A stretch of 50,189 nucleotides of DNA from Candidatus Paracaedibacter acanthamoebae (GTDB lineage: Bacteria > Pseudomonadota > Alphaproteobacteria > Paracaedibacterales > Paracaedibacteraceae), in assembly GCF_000742835.1 (NCBI RefSeq), contig NZ_CP008941.1, positions 1,707,501 to 1,757,689 on the forward strand, in the 5' to 3' direction. The translations under genes were made by a program, and so were the position numbers. Positions 17,073 through 25,984 of the stretch are shown in pieces. Position 1 is the stretch's first letter; every line of letters begins with the position of its first letter. The notes beneath the pieces were generated by a model, which was not told where the DNA came from, did not search any database, and saw only the letters and a program-made list of their open reading frames with translations.

Positions 17073-19253
17073 CTAAATCATATTAAATACTTTGAGTGCA
17101 AAGGCTACATAATCTGATTCTTCCCGCAGGGCCTCATCGCGACGCGAGCCACCCGCGTGTCCAGCAGCCATATTCATATGCATCACCATGGGCAGCGTGC
17201 CGGTATTTAACTCACGCAATTTTGCCATAAATTTTGCAGGTTCCCAATAAGTCACGCGCGGATCAGTCAAGCCCCCCGTTATGTACATGGCGGGATAAGC
17301 TTGTTTTTTCATATTGTCATACGGGGAGTAACTGAGCATATAATCAAAGTATTCCTTACTTTCAATCGGGTTACCCCATTCCTTGAATTCGCCCGGTGTC
17401 AACGGCAAAGATTCATCCAGCATCGTATTCATGACATCCACGAAGGGAACAATAGCAAAGGCCGCCTTAAAGAGATCAGGGCGATGATTCACGACATACC
17501 CCATCAACATTCCACCGGCACTTCCACCCATGGCGGCTATATTGCCAGTTGTTGTATAACCAAGATTGATAAGGGCCTCAGCACTATCAATAAAATCATG
17601 GAACGTATTCTTTTTCTTTAAATATTTACCATCCAAATACCAGTTGTATCCTAAGTCATCTCCGCCCCGGATATGGGCAATAGCAAATGCAAACCCATTA
17701 TCCATCCAATGCAAGGCACGACCACTAAAAGATGGTGAAATTGCATATCCATAGGATCCATATCCGTATAACAGCAAAGGATTACCGCTTCCTGGAGTAA
17801 ATTTGTCTTTACGATAAACCACAGAGACAGGCACTTTAATCCCATCGCGGGCGTCTGCCCAAATGCGATCAACATGATACAGAGCCGGATCAAAGCCGCT
17901 ACCAATCTCTTGAGTTTTCAATAGCTTCTGGCTGAGATCAGTAAAATTAACTTCGTAAACGGAGGTTGGGCGCCCCAGTGACGAATAAGAAAAACGGAAT
18001 GTTTCATCGTCATAATAGGTTGCAGCAACAGTGGCATCATAGGTTGCATCGGGAAAATCAATCCAGCGTAAATCATGGGAAATTGGATCCATAACCGCAA
18101 TATTTTCTAAGCCTTGCCGACGGAAGGATAGAACAAAATGACTTTTATAGGGAACAAATGCTGTAATATAAGAAGCAGGATCATGCGGGATAATTTCTTC
18201 GAATTCACCTCCCTGTTGGCCAATGGGAACCCGGACTAAACGTTTATTCTCACCCTCATCATTGGTTAAAATATAAAAATATCCATTATGGTGATCTATT
18301 TCTAAATGACGTTTTTCTCTAGCATCATAAAGCTTCACAATTTTGCGCTCAGGATCTTTTAAATCGATATAGCAAACCGATTCATCCTCTTTAGAGGCTG
18401 ACTGAATAAATAAATAATGTTCATCAAAGGATTGATGCAATTCAAGACTACGCTCATCAATAGTTTCTTCCATAATGAGTTGGTCTGCGTCAACAGCATC
18501 ACCCAATTTATGGAAAAATACCTTTTTTACCCGCCATTCAGGGGTAAATTGGCTATAGTAAAAGCCGCTATTATCGGACAGCCACACTGTTGAGGCGACA
18601 CTGTCAATCGTATCTGCTAATTGCTCACCCGTGAACAGATTGCGGACCTTTAGAGTGCAAAACTCATTGCCCTTTGTATCCTCAAGATAAATAAGGTACT
18701 GTCCATCCCGAGTCGCATGTAAGCCAGCGGCCTTATAGAATTCGTGACCTTTTGACTCTTCGTTTGCATCAAAAAAGATTTCTTCTGCGCCCTCAATACC
18801 CTTTTTACGTAACCGAACAGGGTAATTTTGTTCCTTCGTCTGACGGCTAAAATAATAGTAGTCTCCATATTTAAGAGGAACGCTTTCATCAACATCTGGG
18901 ATATACCCTTTCCGTTGGTTAAACAAACGCTCTCGCTCCGCTGTTAAAGGCGTCATAAAGGCGTCATGATAAACATTCTCAGCCACCAGGTAATCTAATA
19001 TTGCTGGATCCTGAACCCCATGCTCAGGACTTTTCCATTGAGGATCGCGAAGCCAAGGATAGTCATCCCACAGATCAATACCATGCACCGTTCGAACTGT
19101 TGGTCTTTTTTCAGCCTTGGGAACAGGGATTTGCTCTGGTTGAGCGGTGGGACCCTTTACTGTTGTCTGATTTTCCTGAGTCATATCTTGAGCCAAACCT
19201 TGATGAAGAGTTGTCGTTAATAACAGACTACACAATATAATCCCTTTTTGCAT
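17073..19253 (-). CDS. ptrB: Oligopeptidase B-like S9 peptidase, exported
   Basis: 726 residues of the S9A prolyl oligopeptidase family. An N-terminal propeller with a DDYPWLRDPQW start is followed by an alpha/beta hydrolase domain. The nucleophile is in GGSAGG (Ser near 579), Asp in LTDPRV (near 663) and His in AGHAGG (near 701). The RGGDDLGYNWY and DPRVTYWEPAKF blocks point to oligopeptidase B, which cuts after basic residues. Unlike the usual cytosolic enzyme it starts with a signal peptide (MQKGIILCSLLLTTTLHQGLAQ), so a periplasmic site is likely. Stand-alone gene. Confidence 0.9.
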   Translation of the reverse strand: MQKGIILCSLLLTTTLHQGLAQDMTQENQTTVKGPTAQPEQIPVPKAEKRPTVRTVHGIDLWDDYPWLRDPQWKSPEHGVQDPAILDYLVAENVYHDAFMTPLTAERERLFNQRKGYIPDVDESVPLKYGDYYYFSRQTKEQNYPVRLRKKGIEGAEEIFFDANEESKGHEFYKAAGLHATRDGQYLIYLEDTKGNEFCTLKVRNLFTGEQLADTIDSVASTVWLSDNSGFYYSQFTPEWRVKKVFFHKLGDAVDADQLIMEETIDERSLELHQSFDEHYLFIQSASKEDESVCYIDLKDPERKIVKLYDAREKRHLEIDHHNGYFYILTNDEGENKRLVRVPIGQQGGEFEEIIPHDPASYITAFVPYKSHFVLSFRRQGLENIAVMDPISHDLRWIDFPDATYDATVAATYYDDETFRFSYSSLGRPTSVYEVNFTDLSQKLLKTQEIGSGFDPALYHVDRIWADARDGIKVPVSVVYRKDKFTPGSGNPLLLYGYGSYGYAISPSFSGRALHWMDNGFAFAIAHIRGGDDLGYNWYLDGKYLKKKNTFHDFIDSAEALINLGYTTTGNIAAMGGSAGGMLMGYVVNHRPDLFKAAFAIVPFVDVMNTMLDESLPLTPGEFKEWGNPIESKEYFDYMLSYSPYDNMKKQAYPAMYITGGLTDPRVTYWEPAKFMAKLRELNTGTLPMVMHMNMAAGHAGGSRRDEALREESDYVAFALKVFNMI

Positions 19254-19391
19254 CCTTCATCCCTCCTAAAATTTAAGGATTGTTTCCTTTATGATCGAAG
19301 ACAAATGACTTAAAAGACAAGAGTAACAATAATTCCTTAATAAGCTTAAAGAGTTGAAGGAACGTTTTTTTGCATTTTTCCAAAAAATATG

Positions 19392-19421
19392 TTGCAAAGC
19401 GATTTAGAATTTCTGTATAAC
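19392..19421 (+). promoter_or_regulatory. Promoter for tRNA-Arg(ACG)
   Basis: TTGCAA at 19392-19397 and TATAAC at 19416-19421 with an 18-nt spacer, ending 27 nt before the tRNA. A nearly identical layout (TTGCTC-18-TATAAC) precedes ychF. The downstream cca gene, 19 nt after the tRNA, probably shares this promoter. Confidence 0.55.
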
Positions 19422-19448
19422 TACCAATATCAAGTTTATCTCAGAAAC

Positions 19449-19525
19449 GCGCCCATAGCTCAATTGGATAGAGCGTCAGACTACGGATCTGAAGGTTAGG
19501 AGTTCGACTCTTCTTGGGCGCGCCA
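19449..19525 (+). tRNA. tRNA-Arg (anticodon ACG)
   Basis: The acceptor GCGCCCA pairs with TGGGCGC, with a G discriminator and encoded CCA at 19523-19525. The anticodon stem TCAGA/TCTGA surrounds CT-ACG-GA. ACG becomes ICG and reads CGU, CGC and CGA. The CCA-adding enzyme gene begins 19 nt later. Confidence 0.95.
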
Positions 19526-19544
19526 TTTATCACTGGTCGGTTTA

Positions 19545-20690
19545 ATGGCCATCATTATTCCTGATTTATTTCCCATTCAAAAAATTTATCAAGACGCAGG
19601 TTTTAGTCTACGTTATGTTGGTGGGTGTGTCCGCGACAGCCTTCTGGGATTGCTCCCCCATGATTATGATTTAGCAACCCCGATGCCCGCCACTCAAGGG
19701 CTCATCTTATTAAAACAACATGGATACACCGTTATTCCCACCGGTATGGATCATGGAACCTTTACGCTGGTCATTAATAAACAACCTTATGAAATTACGA
19801 CTCTGCGTCGTGATGTAACGACCGATGGTCGCCGCGCAACCATTAGCCATACCGAGAAATGGGAAGAAGATGCAGCCCGTCGCGACTTTACCATTAATGC
19901 CTTGTACATGGATTTTGACGGAACACTGTATGATTACGCCGATGGCCTAACCGATCTTAACTCAGGCACTATCCGTTTTATCGGCAATGCTGAAGATCGA
20001 ATTCAAGAGGACTATCTAAGAATTTTAAGATTCTTTAGATTCCATGAACGTTTTTCCAAACAGCCCATCTCAGCAGCATTGAAAGCAACTTTTACAAAAT
20101 TTGCCCCCCAACTCCAGACCCTTTCAGTGGAACGAATCACTCAAGAATTCTTTTTACTTTTAGCCAGCAAAGCGCCGTATGAAGAGCTTATTATTATGGA
20201 TGAGTGTCAGATCTTACCTCAATTTTTAGCATCCTATAATCTGGAAAATTTTCACAATCTTTTGAAAGCAGAACTTATTGTATCGGCTCCCGACAACTTC
20301 TTAAGACGATTTGTGGCGCTTAACTGTAACGAGCATAAATTACGACTCTCCAATAAAGAAAAAAGCTATTTAACGATTATCGGTAAGTTACAGCAACAAA
20401 TACATCAGGAATCCTTGCATTATCTTGCTTATAGATTTGGCTTGAGTAAGCTCCTCGATGTTTGTCTGCTCAGAAATGAAATTGATCGTTGGCAACACCT
20501 TCATTCTTTTGTTATCCCCCCCTTTCCTCTTGATGGCCATGATCTCACTGCCCTTGGGATCACTAAAGGTCCAGCCATCGGCAAAGCTCTCCGCTATGCC
20601 GAAAAACTCTGGTGCGAGAGCGCCTACGCCTTAACAAAAAAACAACTTTCCGATAAAATAAGGGAAGATATCCTCCCACAAATTAACTGA
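19545..20690 (+). CDS. cca: CCA tRNA nucleotidyltransferase
   Basis: 381 residues of the class II nucleotidyltransferase family. The head domain has RYVGGCVRDSLLG, the metal-binding DYDLATP, GTFTLV, the template-arm EITTLRRD, and EEDAARRDFTINALY. The neck follows with RIQEDYLRILRFFRFHERF. It repairs or adds the 3' CCA of tRNAs. Start at ATG 19545 with only a weak upstream site; being co-transcribed with tRNA-Arg(ACG) may explain that. Poly(A) polymerase is the main alternative, but the short C-terminus favours the CCA enzyme. Confidence 0.92.
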   Translation: MAIIIPDLFPIQKIYQDAGFSLRYVGGCVRDSLLGLLPHDYDLATPMPATQGLILLKQHGYTVIPTGMDHGTFTLVINKQPYEITTLRRDVTTDGRRATISHTEKWEEDAARRDFTINALYMDFDGTLYDYADGLTDLNSGTIRFIGNAEDRIQEDYLRILRFFRFHERFSKQPISAALKATFTKFAPQLQTLSVERITQEFFLLLASKAPYEELIIMDECQILPQFLASYNLENFHNLLKAELIVSAPDNFLRRFVALNCNEHKLRLSNKEKSYLTIIGKLQQQIHQESLHYLAYRFGLSKLLDVCLLRNEIDRWQHLHSFVIPPFPLDGHDLTALGITKGPAIGKALRYAEKLWCESAYALTKKQLSDKIREDILPQIN

Positions 20691-20698
20691 CTCTTTCC

Positions 20699-20728
20699 TT
20701 GCTCTCCGTCCGCAAAAAGCTGTATAAC
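20699..20728 (+). promoter_or_regulatory. Promoter for ychF
   Basis: TTGCTC at 20699-20704 and TATAAC at 20723-20728, spacer 18 nt, with the ychF ATG 33 nt beyond. The same spacing and -10 box are used before tRNA-Arg(ACG), which strengthens the call. Confidence 0.5.
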
Positions 20729-20760
20729 TATATCCAAGAACCTAGAAGAAACGGAAAAAA

Positions 20761-21861
20761 ATGGGATTTAATTGTGGAATCGTTGGATTGCCAAACGTTG
20801 GCAAGTCAACACTATTTAATGCACTAACAGCGACTGCAGCAGCCGAAGCTGCCAATTACCCTTTTTGCACGATTGAACCCAACACCGGCCGCGTCGGCGT
20901 CCCCGATCCACGCTTGTTTGAGTTGGCTAAAATTGCTCAATCACAAAAAATTATTCCGACTCAACTCGAATTTGTGGACATTGCCGGCTTAGTCCGCGGC
21001 GCCTCAAAAGGTGAAGGTCTAGGTAACCAATTTTTGGGTCATATTCGCAGTGTTGATGCCATTATTCATGTCTTGCGGTGTTTTGAGAATGATGACATCA
21101 CGCACGTTGATGGTAGCGTTGACCCTTTGCGAGATTTGACAACCATTGAAACAGAATTGATGCTTGCCGATATGGAAAGCTTAGAACGCCGCGTCCAAGG
21201 GCTTGAGAAAAAGGCCAAAGGTGGCGATGCTGAATCAAAAGCATTGCTAGGCATAACTCAAAAAGTTCTCAAGCATCTTGAAGAAGGCAAAATGGCCAAT
21301 ACTTTTGAGGTTAGCAAGGATGAAAAGCCTTTATTCGATCAACTTCAACTGTTGACATCCAAGCCTATCCTCTATGTATGCAACGTCAGCGAGGAAGAAG
21401 CCGCAACAGGCAATGCTCATACAGCCAAAGTCGCCGCCTATGCGCAGCAACATGGTACAGGATCGGTTATTATTAGTGCGGCCATCGAAGCTGAGGTTTC
21501 TTCGCTCGAATCAGAAGAAGAACAACTAGAATTTTTACAATCCTTGGGCCTCCAAGAAACAGGTCTTAAACAAGTGATCCGCGAAGGGTATAAATTGCTC
21601 GATCTGTTGACTTTTTTTACGATTGGACCAAAAGAGGCGCGCGCCTGGACCACTTATAAGGGAGCCAAAGCGCCACAAGCCGCCGGTGAAATTCACACCG
21701 ACTTTGAACGCGGGTTTATTTGTGCGGAAACTACTTCTTATGAGGATTATATTGCCTGTAATGGTGAGACGGGAGCCAAAGCTGCTGGCAAGATGCGTTT
21801 AGAAGGCCGGGATTATATCGCCAAAGATGGGGACATTTTCCATTTTAGATTTAACGTGTAA
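20761..21861 (+). CDS. ychF: Ribosome-associated P-loop NTPase YchF
   Basis: 366 residues, the full OLA1/YchF length. G1 is GLPNVGKSTLFNALT, G3 is DIAGLVRGASKGEGLGNQFL, and the G4 position is YVCNVSEE, the altered form that lets this family prefer ATP. A coiled-coil domain lies in the middle (about 130-200), and a C-terminal TGS domain includes FFTIGPKEARAWT. It binds ribosomes and is linked to stress responses. A strong terminator follows, right at the edge of the IS island. Confidence 0.96.
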   Translation: MGFNCGIVGLPNVGKSTLFNALTATAAAEAANYPFCTIEPNTGRVGVPDPRLFELAKIAQSQKIIPTQLEFVDIAGLVRGASKGEGLGNQFLGHIRSVDAIIHVLRCFENDDITHVDGSVDPLRDLTTIETELMLADMESLERRVQGLEKKAKGGDAESKALLGITQKVLKHLEEGKMANTFEVSKDEKPLFDQLQLLTSKPILYVCNVSEEEAATGNAHTAKVAAYAQQHGTGSVIISAAIEAEVSSLESEEEQLEFLQSLGLQETGLKQVIREGYKLLDLLTFFTIGPKEARAWTTYKGAKAPQAAGEIHTDFERGFICAETTSYEDYIACNGETGAKAAGKMRLEGRDYIAKDGDIFHFRFNV

Positions 21862-21900
21862 ATTCTCTGGCTTTTCTTTAAGCAAAGCCGAAACTCCTAA

Positions 21901-21930
21901 AAACCCCTTATTAGAAGAAGGGGTTTTTTA
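21901..21930 (+). terminator. Terminator of ychF
   Basis: A 9-bp stem AAACCCCTT / AAGGGGTTT with an 8-nt loop, followed by a T-run. It lies 40 nt past the ychF stop. The IS5-family left end begins 3 bp after it, so the island inserted immediately behind this terminator. Confidence 0.85.
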
Positions 21931-21948
21931 ATAGACTTCTTTCGAAAC

Positions 21949-22775
21949 TCATAGTAGGAGCTCAAAATTATAAATTCCTGCTATTAAGTTGAACCTTAAA
22001 GTGAAGCGTTTGCGTCTATTTCTATACCGATCAGCAATAATTTTAAAGCGCTTGATAACGCCAATGACATTTTCATTAAGTACGCGCCCACTGGCTAATT
22101 GACGGTTGTCCTTTTTATCCTGTTTTGTTAAAGGATTCTTTTTTGTTTTCTTCTTAGGCAGCTTTGATTTAGCATGAATTTTTTGAATCCCTTGATATCC
22201 TGTATCGGTCAAAATGCTTGTTTCAGGATGAACCCGTGTTTTTGATTCTTTAAACAAGCGAAAATCATGGCGTTTACCGTTAGAGAAAGCTGTACAAATA
22301 ATCTTCTTACTCTTTTTATCCACGACTAACTGACTTTTCAGAGTATGCCTTTTCTTTTTACCGGAGTAAAAATACTTTTGCTTTTTTTAGGTCTCTCAAT
22401 GGGACTTTCGGTTGCATCAACAAGCACCATTTCATACTTAACGTCACTTTTCAAAAGCTCTTTGCGACCAGGTAAAGCAAAGTCTGGATGTTTAATCAAC
22501 GAATCTTCAATCCATCTCACTGCCTTATAGGCTGTGCTTTCACTTACTCCATAACTCTGGCTTATGTGAAAATACGTCCGATATTCTTTTAAATATTCCA
22601 ACGTCATTAACAACATATCTTCTATACAAAGCTTAGTGTTTCTGCCGCCTTTCTTTTTCTTCAGTTGAGTTGCTTCTCTTAAAATTTCTATCATCCTATT
22701 AAAGGTTGTACGCTTGATACCTGTTAGGCGCCGAAATTTCTCTTTATCTAATATTTCTACTGCTTTGAGTTTCAT
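21949..22775 (-). CDS. IS5-family DDE transposase made by a -1 frameshift
   Basis: Two overlapping frames. The first (22775 to 22338, 145 residues) has a helix-turn-helix region (MIEILREATQLK.. SQSYGVSESTAYKAV) and the first catalytic Asp in VDATESPIERP. The second (ending at 21949) has the Asp in LTDTGYQG and the Glu in NENVIGVIKRFK. Neither alone is a full DDE enzyme. A -1 shift at A7 (22382-22388) joins them into YSGKKKRHTLKSQLVVD, the conserved block expected there, with no stop between. The protein ends inside the left inverted repeat. It is probably functional if slippage occurs. Confidence 0.85.
22381..22391 (-). other. Slip site CCTAAAAAAAG in transposase
   Basis: On the minus strand the codons are CCT-AAA-AAA-AGC in the first frame. 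Moving back one base gives AAG-CAA-AAG and enters the second transposase frame. A run of seven A is a common site for -1 ribosomal or RNA-polymerase slippage in IS elements. The identical 11-mer occurs at the frame break at 26636-26646. Confidence 0.65.
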
Positions 22776-23099
22776 AATGCTCCCTTAAAAGCATCACAAT
22801 ACATAAAATTTATCTAATATTCGAGTTTCGAAAGAAGTCTATTGTTTAAAAGGTCAGATTTTCTCTTTTGGTTTTATTGGACTAAGATTAATCATTAAGG
22901 CAACAAATAAATAATACATAATATTTTATTTTTAAATAAAATATTTAATTATTGCTGTTTCATATTAAAAGTAGGAAATTTTATTTAAAATTCAACTACC
23001 ATTATTTATACGTATTAGTCCAGAATTACTCAGGTGGTAAATGTAACTTTAATTAAATAGTTAATTAAATTTATTTAAACTACATAAAGGAGAATAGCT

Positions 23100-24230
23100 A
23101 TGAAAATTTCAATTAAACTTTTTAAGTTCCTATCAATGTATTTAACCAGTATTTTCTTTTTATTCTCATTATTCTCAGAATCAGCTAGTAGCAATCAATT
23201 AATTATGGCAATAGAAGATGGGAATGGAGATGTTAACGTTACAAGGTCTGCAGATGGAGAAAGCTGGGAACCTCCTTTTTCTACTCCTAGCACTCGGAAA
23301 ACTAACCTGCCTGTAAGCCTAGTTTGTACAGGGGGGGGCAATATCCTTATGGGAAGAGTAGATCAGCAGAGTAATAATATTTATTATACACCAGCTAATT
23401 TATGTGGTGAGAAGCGCACTTGGTCGAATTCTGATTTTTCCCCTAATAACACTTGGAAAACTACACTGCCTGTAAGCCTAGCTTTTCATAATAATAAGCT
23501 CTATATGGGAATGGTAGAGGAGGGCGGGAATATTGCCGTTGCCTGTGAGAGGGCGCCACAGTGGAGATTAGCTCATCTCCCTATAAGACCCTACTTCACA
23601 AAAACAGAGGGTTTTTTGATCCCTGATAGCCACCCTGATAGCCATGGCATCACTTGGAAGTATATTTACAAGATGGAGATTTTCCTGCCTTTCCCAAAGA
23701 CGTTTGTAAGCCTAGCTTCTCATACTGATGGTTATCTCTATTTGGCAATGGTAGATAATTTTGGAAGAATTGATTTGTCAAGGTCTGCAGATGGAGAAAA
23801 CTGGAAAGATTCTTATAGTCCTCATGTAGTACCTCAAGTAGTACCTCTAGGAGGAGAGGATGAGAGAAGGTGGTGGAGCTATAAAAAGGCTGTAAGCCTA
23901 GCTTCTCATAAGGAAAATCTCTATATGGCAATGGTAGATAATACGGTTGTTGGAAGAATTAGTTTGTCAAGGTCTGCAGATGGAAAAATCTGGTCAGTTC
24001 CTTCTTATATAAATTGGTGGACTCCCCATGCTGTAAGCCTAGTTTCTTATTCTTATCTTTATCGGGATCCAAATACTGGAAGTAATACTATTATAAGGTA
24101 TCTCTATATGGGAATAGTAGATGCTAAGGGAGACATTCATTTAGCAAAGTCTGCAGATGGAGAAACCTGGGAAATTCGTAATCTAAATAGGAATACAAGA
24201 CAGCCTGTAACTTTGCTAAATTGCTATTAA
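23100..24230 (+). CDS. Secreted six-unit propeller-like repeat protein
   Basis: 376 residues with a signal peptide (MKISIKLFKFLSMYLTSIFFLFSLFSESA). The mature part is six repeats of about 55 residues with the pattern (L)Y(M)AMVD..G.I.LSRSADGE.W....... AVSLASH. The S-A-D-G-x-x-W box appears at about 50, 231, 291 and 350, resembling a shortened Asp-box (BNR) turn; units 2 and 3 have degenerate forms. This predicts a six-bladed beta-propeller or lectin-like fold. I see no catalytic set, so sialidase activity should not be assumed. The DNA is AT-rich, with repeats still alike at base level (TCTGCAGATGGA four times), and it sits between two IS elements. AAAGGAG lies 7 nt before the ATG. The 259 bp upstream are very AT-rich and hold nothing else that I recognise. 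Confidence 0.8.
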   Translation: MKISIKLFKFLSMYLTSIFFLFSLFSESASSNQLIMAIEDGNGDVNVTRSADGESWEPPFSTPSTRKTNLPVSLVCTGGGNILMGRVDQQSNNIYYTPANLCGEKRTWSNSDFSPNNTWKTTLPVSLAFHNNKLYMGMVEEGGNIAVACERAPQWRLAHLPIRPYFTKTEGFLIPDSHPDSHGITWKYIYKMEIFLPFPKTFVSLASHTDGYLYLAMVDNFGRIDLSRSADGENWKDSYSPHVVPQVVPLGGEDERRWWSYKKAVSLASHKENLYMAMVDNTVVGRISLSRSADGKIWSVPSYINWWTPHAVSLVSYSYLYRDPNTGSNTIIRYLYMGIVDAKGDIHLAKSADGETWEIRNLNRNTRQPVTLLNCY

Positions 24231-24282
24231 TAGAGATTGAAATACAAAACTGCTTGTAAGCTTGATGCAACATTAATGAATT

Positions 24283-25291
24283 AACGTGAGTTCGACATAA
24301 GGATATGAGAAATACTTAAATAGTCTTGATAATTTAGTAGGGAGCCATAAAATCTTATTAAATTCTGAATAAAATAAGAGGCTTCATGGTTCCCTTAGAA
24401 GAGATATTCTGCTTAATTGATGTTTTTTGCAAGCAATTTGAAGAAACACAAAAATCTAAACTGTTGCCTAATTTTTCAAGGAAAAGAATTCGATTATGCT
24501 CTCTTTCAATTTCAGAGATCATGACGATCATGGTTTTGTTTCATCTTAGCCATTATAGAACCATTATAGAACGTTTAAGGATTTTTATAGGGACTGTCTT
24601 TCAGTAAATTTTAAAAGCGCATTTCCAAAATTAGTCAGTTACAATAGATTTGTTGAGTTAATGCCTTATGCAGCTATACCTTTGCTTGTCTTATCTTTCA
24701 GGCTGACTGGTAAAACAACAGGCAAATATTATATCGATTCAACAAAACTTCATGTCTGTGACAATTTAAGGATTCATAGCCATAAGGTATTTAAAGATTT
24801 AGCAAAACGGGGAAAGACTTCGACAGGATGGTTTTTCGGATTCAAGTTGCATCTTATCATCAATGATAAAGGAGAACTTATGACTTTTAGAATTACATCA
24901 GGAAATGCAGATGATCGTGCTGTCGTGAGAAAAATGACTGCTGGCCTGAAAGGATGGTTGTTTAGCGATAAGGGTTATATCAGCACAAAGTTCACTGAAG
25001 AACTTAAAAATAGAGGGTTAGAGCTTATTACGAAAGTAAAGAAAAACATGGAAAAAAAGATTATCAGTCCAATCAAAAACCTCTGGCTTAAAAAGAGAAG
25101 TGTTATAGAATCTGCTATAGATCAAATGAAAGCAATTCTCCACATTCAGCATACTCGGCATAGGTCTCCTGACAATTTTCTGGTTAATCTTCTTGCTGGT
25201 ATTTTAAGCTATATCCTTAAGCCAAAAAAACCTACAGTTTCTTTTGCTAAGGCAATCTCTGGAATGTCTCTGCTTATGTCGAACTGACGTT
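24283..25291. mobile_element. IS982-family insertion sequence with target duplication
   Basis: 1009 bp with ends AACGTGAGTTCGACATAAG (24283) and, inverted, AACGTCAGTTCGACATAAG (ending 25291), one mismatch in 19. The 8-bp direct repeat AATGAATT flanks both ends (24275-24282 and 25292-25299); because the bases next to it are alike, 6-10 bp are possible. The length and transposase fit IS982. Clean ends and an intact target duplication suggest a fairly recent insertion. Confidence 0.9.
24386..25287 (+). pseudogene. IS982 transposase inactivated by 11-bp duplication
   Basis: The N-terminal part (24386 on, VFCKQFEE.. LCSLSISEIMTIMVLFHLSHYRT) and the C-terminal part (YYIDSTKLHVC, RGKTSTGWFFGFKLHLI, FSDKGYIS, KRSVIESAIDQMK) are in different frames. 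The cause is visible: CATTATAGAAC is tandemly duplicated at 24551-24572. Deleting one copy restores HYRTFKDFYRDCLSVNFKSAFPKLVSYNRFVELMPY, the expected IS982 sequence. DDE residues (YIDST, SDKGY, VIESAID) are intact, so precise loss of 11 bp would revive it. Confidence 0.9.
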
Positions 25292-25327
25292 AATGAATTA
25301 AGCTTATTCATAGGAAAGGTGAGATAA

Positions 25328-25514
25328 GAGGAGAAAATTCTAGTTTATTTTCTCCTCACTACTCCATAGACCAAGTGGGTGACCCCCCCCACTTAGTCTA
25401 TAAGGCTCTCAAGAGCCTTTTGCTGCCCTCTTAGAGCAGTGGATGTTCATCTTTTCATTTGAGTAAGGTTTTTGATGTCTGAAGTATGTCCAAAATAAGG
25501 CTTTAAGGCCTTAT
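25328..25514. other. Cluster of four hairpins in a gene-free stretch
   Basis: The 690 bp between the IS982 element and the next gene have no credible coding frame. Four stems lie close together: GAGGAGAAAA/TTTTCTCCTC (25328-25357), a 14-bp near-perfect stem at 25366-25401, AAGGCTCT/AGAGCCTT followed by T (25402-25421, terminator-like), and ATAAGGC/GCCTTAT (25495-25514). They may be stacked terminators, a small RNA or remnants of another element. Confidence 0.45.
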
Positions 25515-25735
25515 GAGGCAGAGTTTTAAAGAAAAGAGGTCAAAAGAGTGATTGTTTTAAAGCATGTTTCTTTTCAGAACATGTAAATTTTACTCAAAAA
25601 AAATTTCATGCAAAAGCCCTGCTCTACTCCTATGGACGATTGCAGTGTTACTCCGGTGCTCGAATTCTCATGGGACTTTAATGAGACACTGCGTATCGGT
25701 GCTCCGTTTGCTCCTCGCACTCCTCTCGTAAAAGT

Positions 25736-25753
25736 GAGTTTCGAAAGAAGTCT
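25736..25753. repeat. Solo copy of the IS5-family end
   Basis: GAGTTTCGAAAGAAGTCT is identical to the right end of the IS at 22823-22840 and is also followed by TA-compatible sequence. No transposase lies beside it, and the sequence just inside does not match the IS. It may be the far end of a 3.8-kb composite unit starting at 21933, or the relic of a second copy. Confidence 0.8.
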
Positions 25754-25984
25754 AATAAAGCCTCTCTGAATTGAGAGAAAAGCAGTCCCCTGTTTAAATT
25801 ATTTAAAAGTTTTCTCCCCACCTTTCTTAAGAATATTTAATAAATATTAAGATTTAGGGATGCTACTTAACTAAAAAAAAATACCTCTGCAACAATTAAA
25901 ATTGTAGTTATCTGCTGACCCATAAAAAGTGATCAGTTTCTGCTTATATTGTTTACCCATTTTGTTCCCTGTAGGAGGTCTTTC

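Larger units (their letters stand above)
21933..22840. mobile_element. IS5-family insertion sequence, complete
   Basis: 908 bp bounded by perfect 18-bp inverted repeats, AGACTTCTTTCGAAACTC (21933-21950) and its complement (22823-22840). TA flanks the GAC core on both sides, consistent with a TA target. It holds one two-frame transposase on the minus strand. A third copy of the same end stands alone at 25736-25753. The subgroup is uncertain. Confidence 0.85.

Noticed and set aside
23100-24230. Sialidase annotation for the propeller-like protein
   Set aside because: Only Asp-box-like turns are visible. The Arg triad, Tyr/Glu pair and FRIP-type motif needed for sialidase are not apparent.
25600-25735. 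Second IS5-family copy left of the solo end at 25736
   Set aside because: Beyond the 18-bp end the sequence does not match the IS in either orientation, and no transposase fragment is visible.
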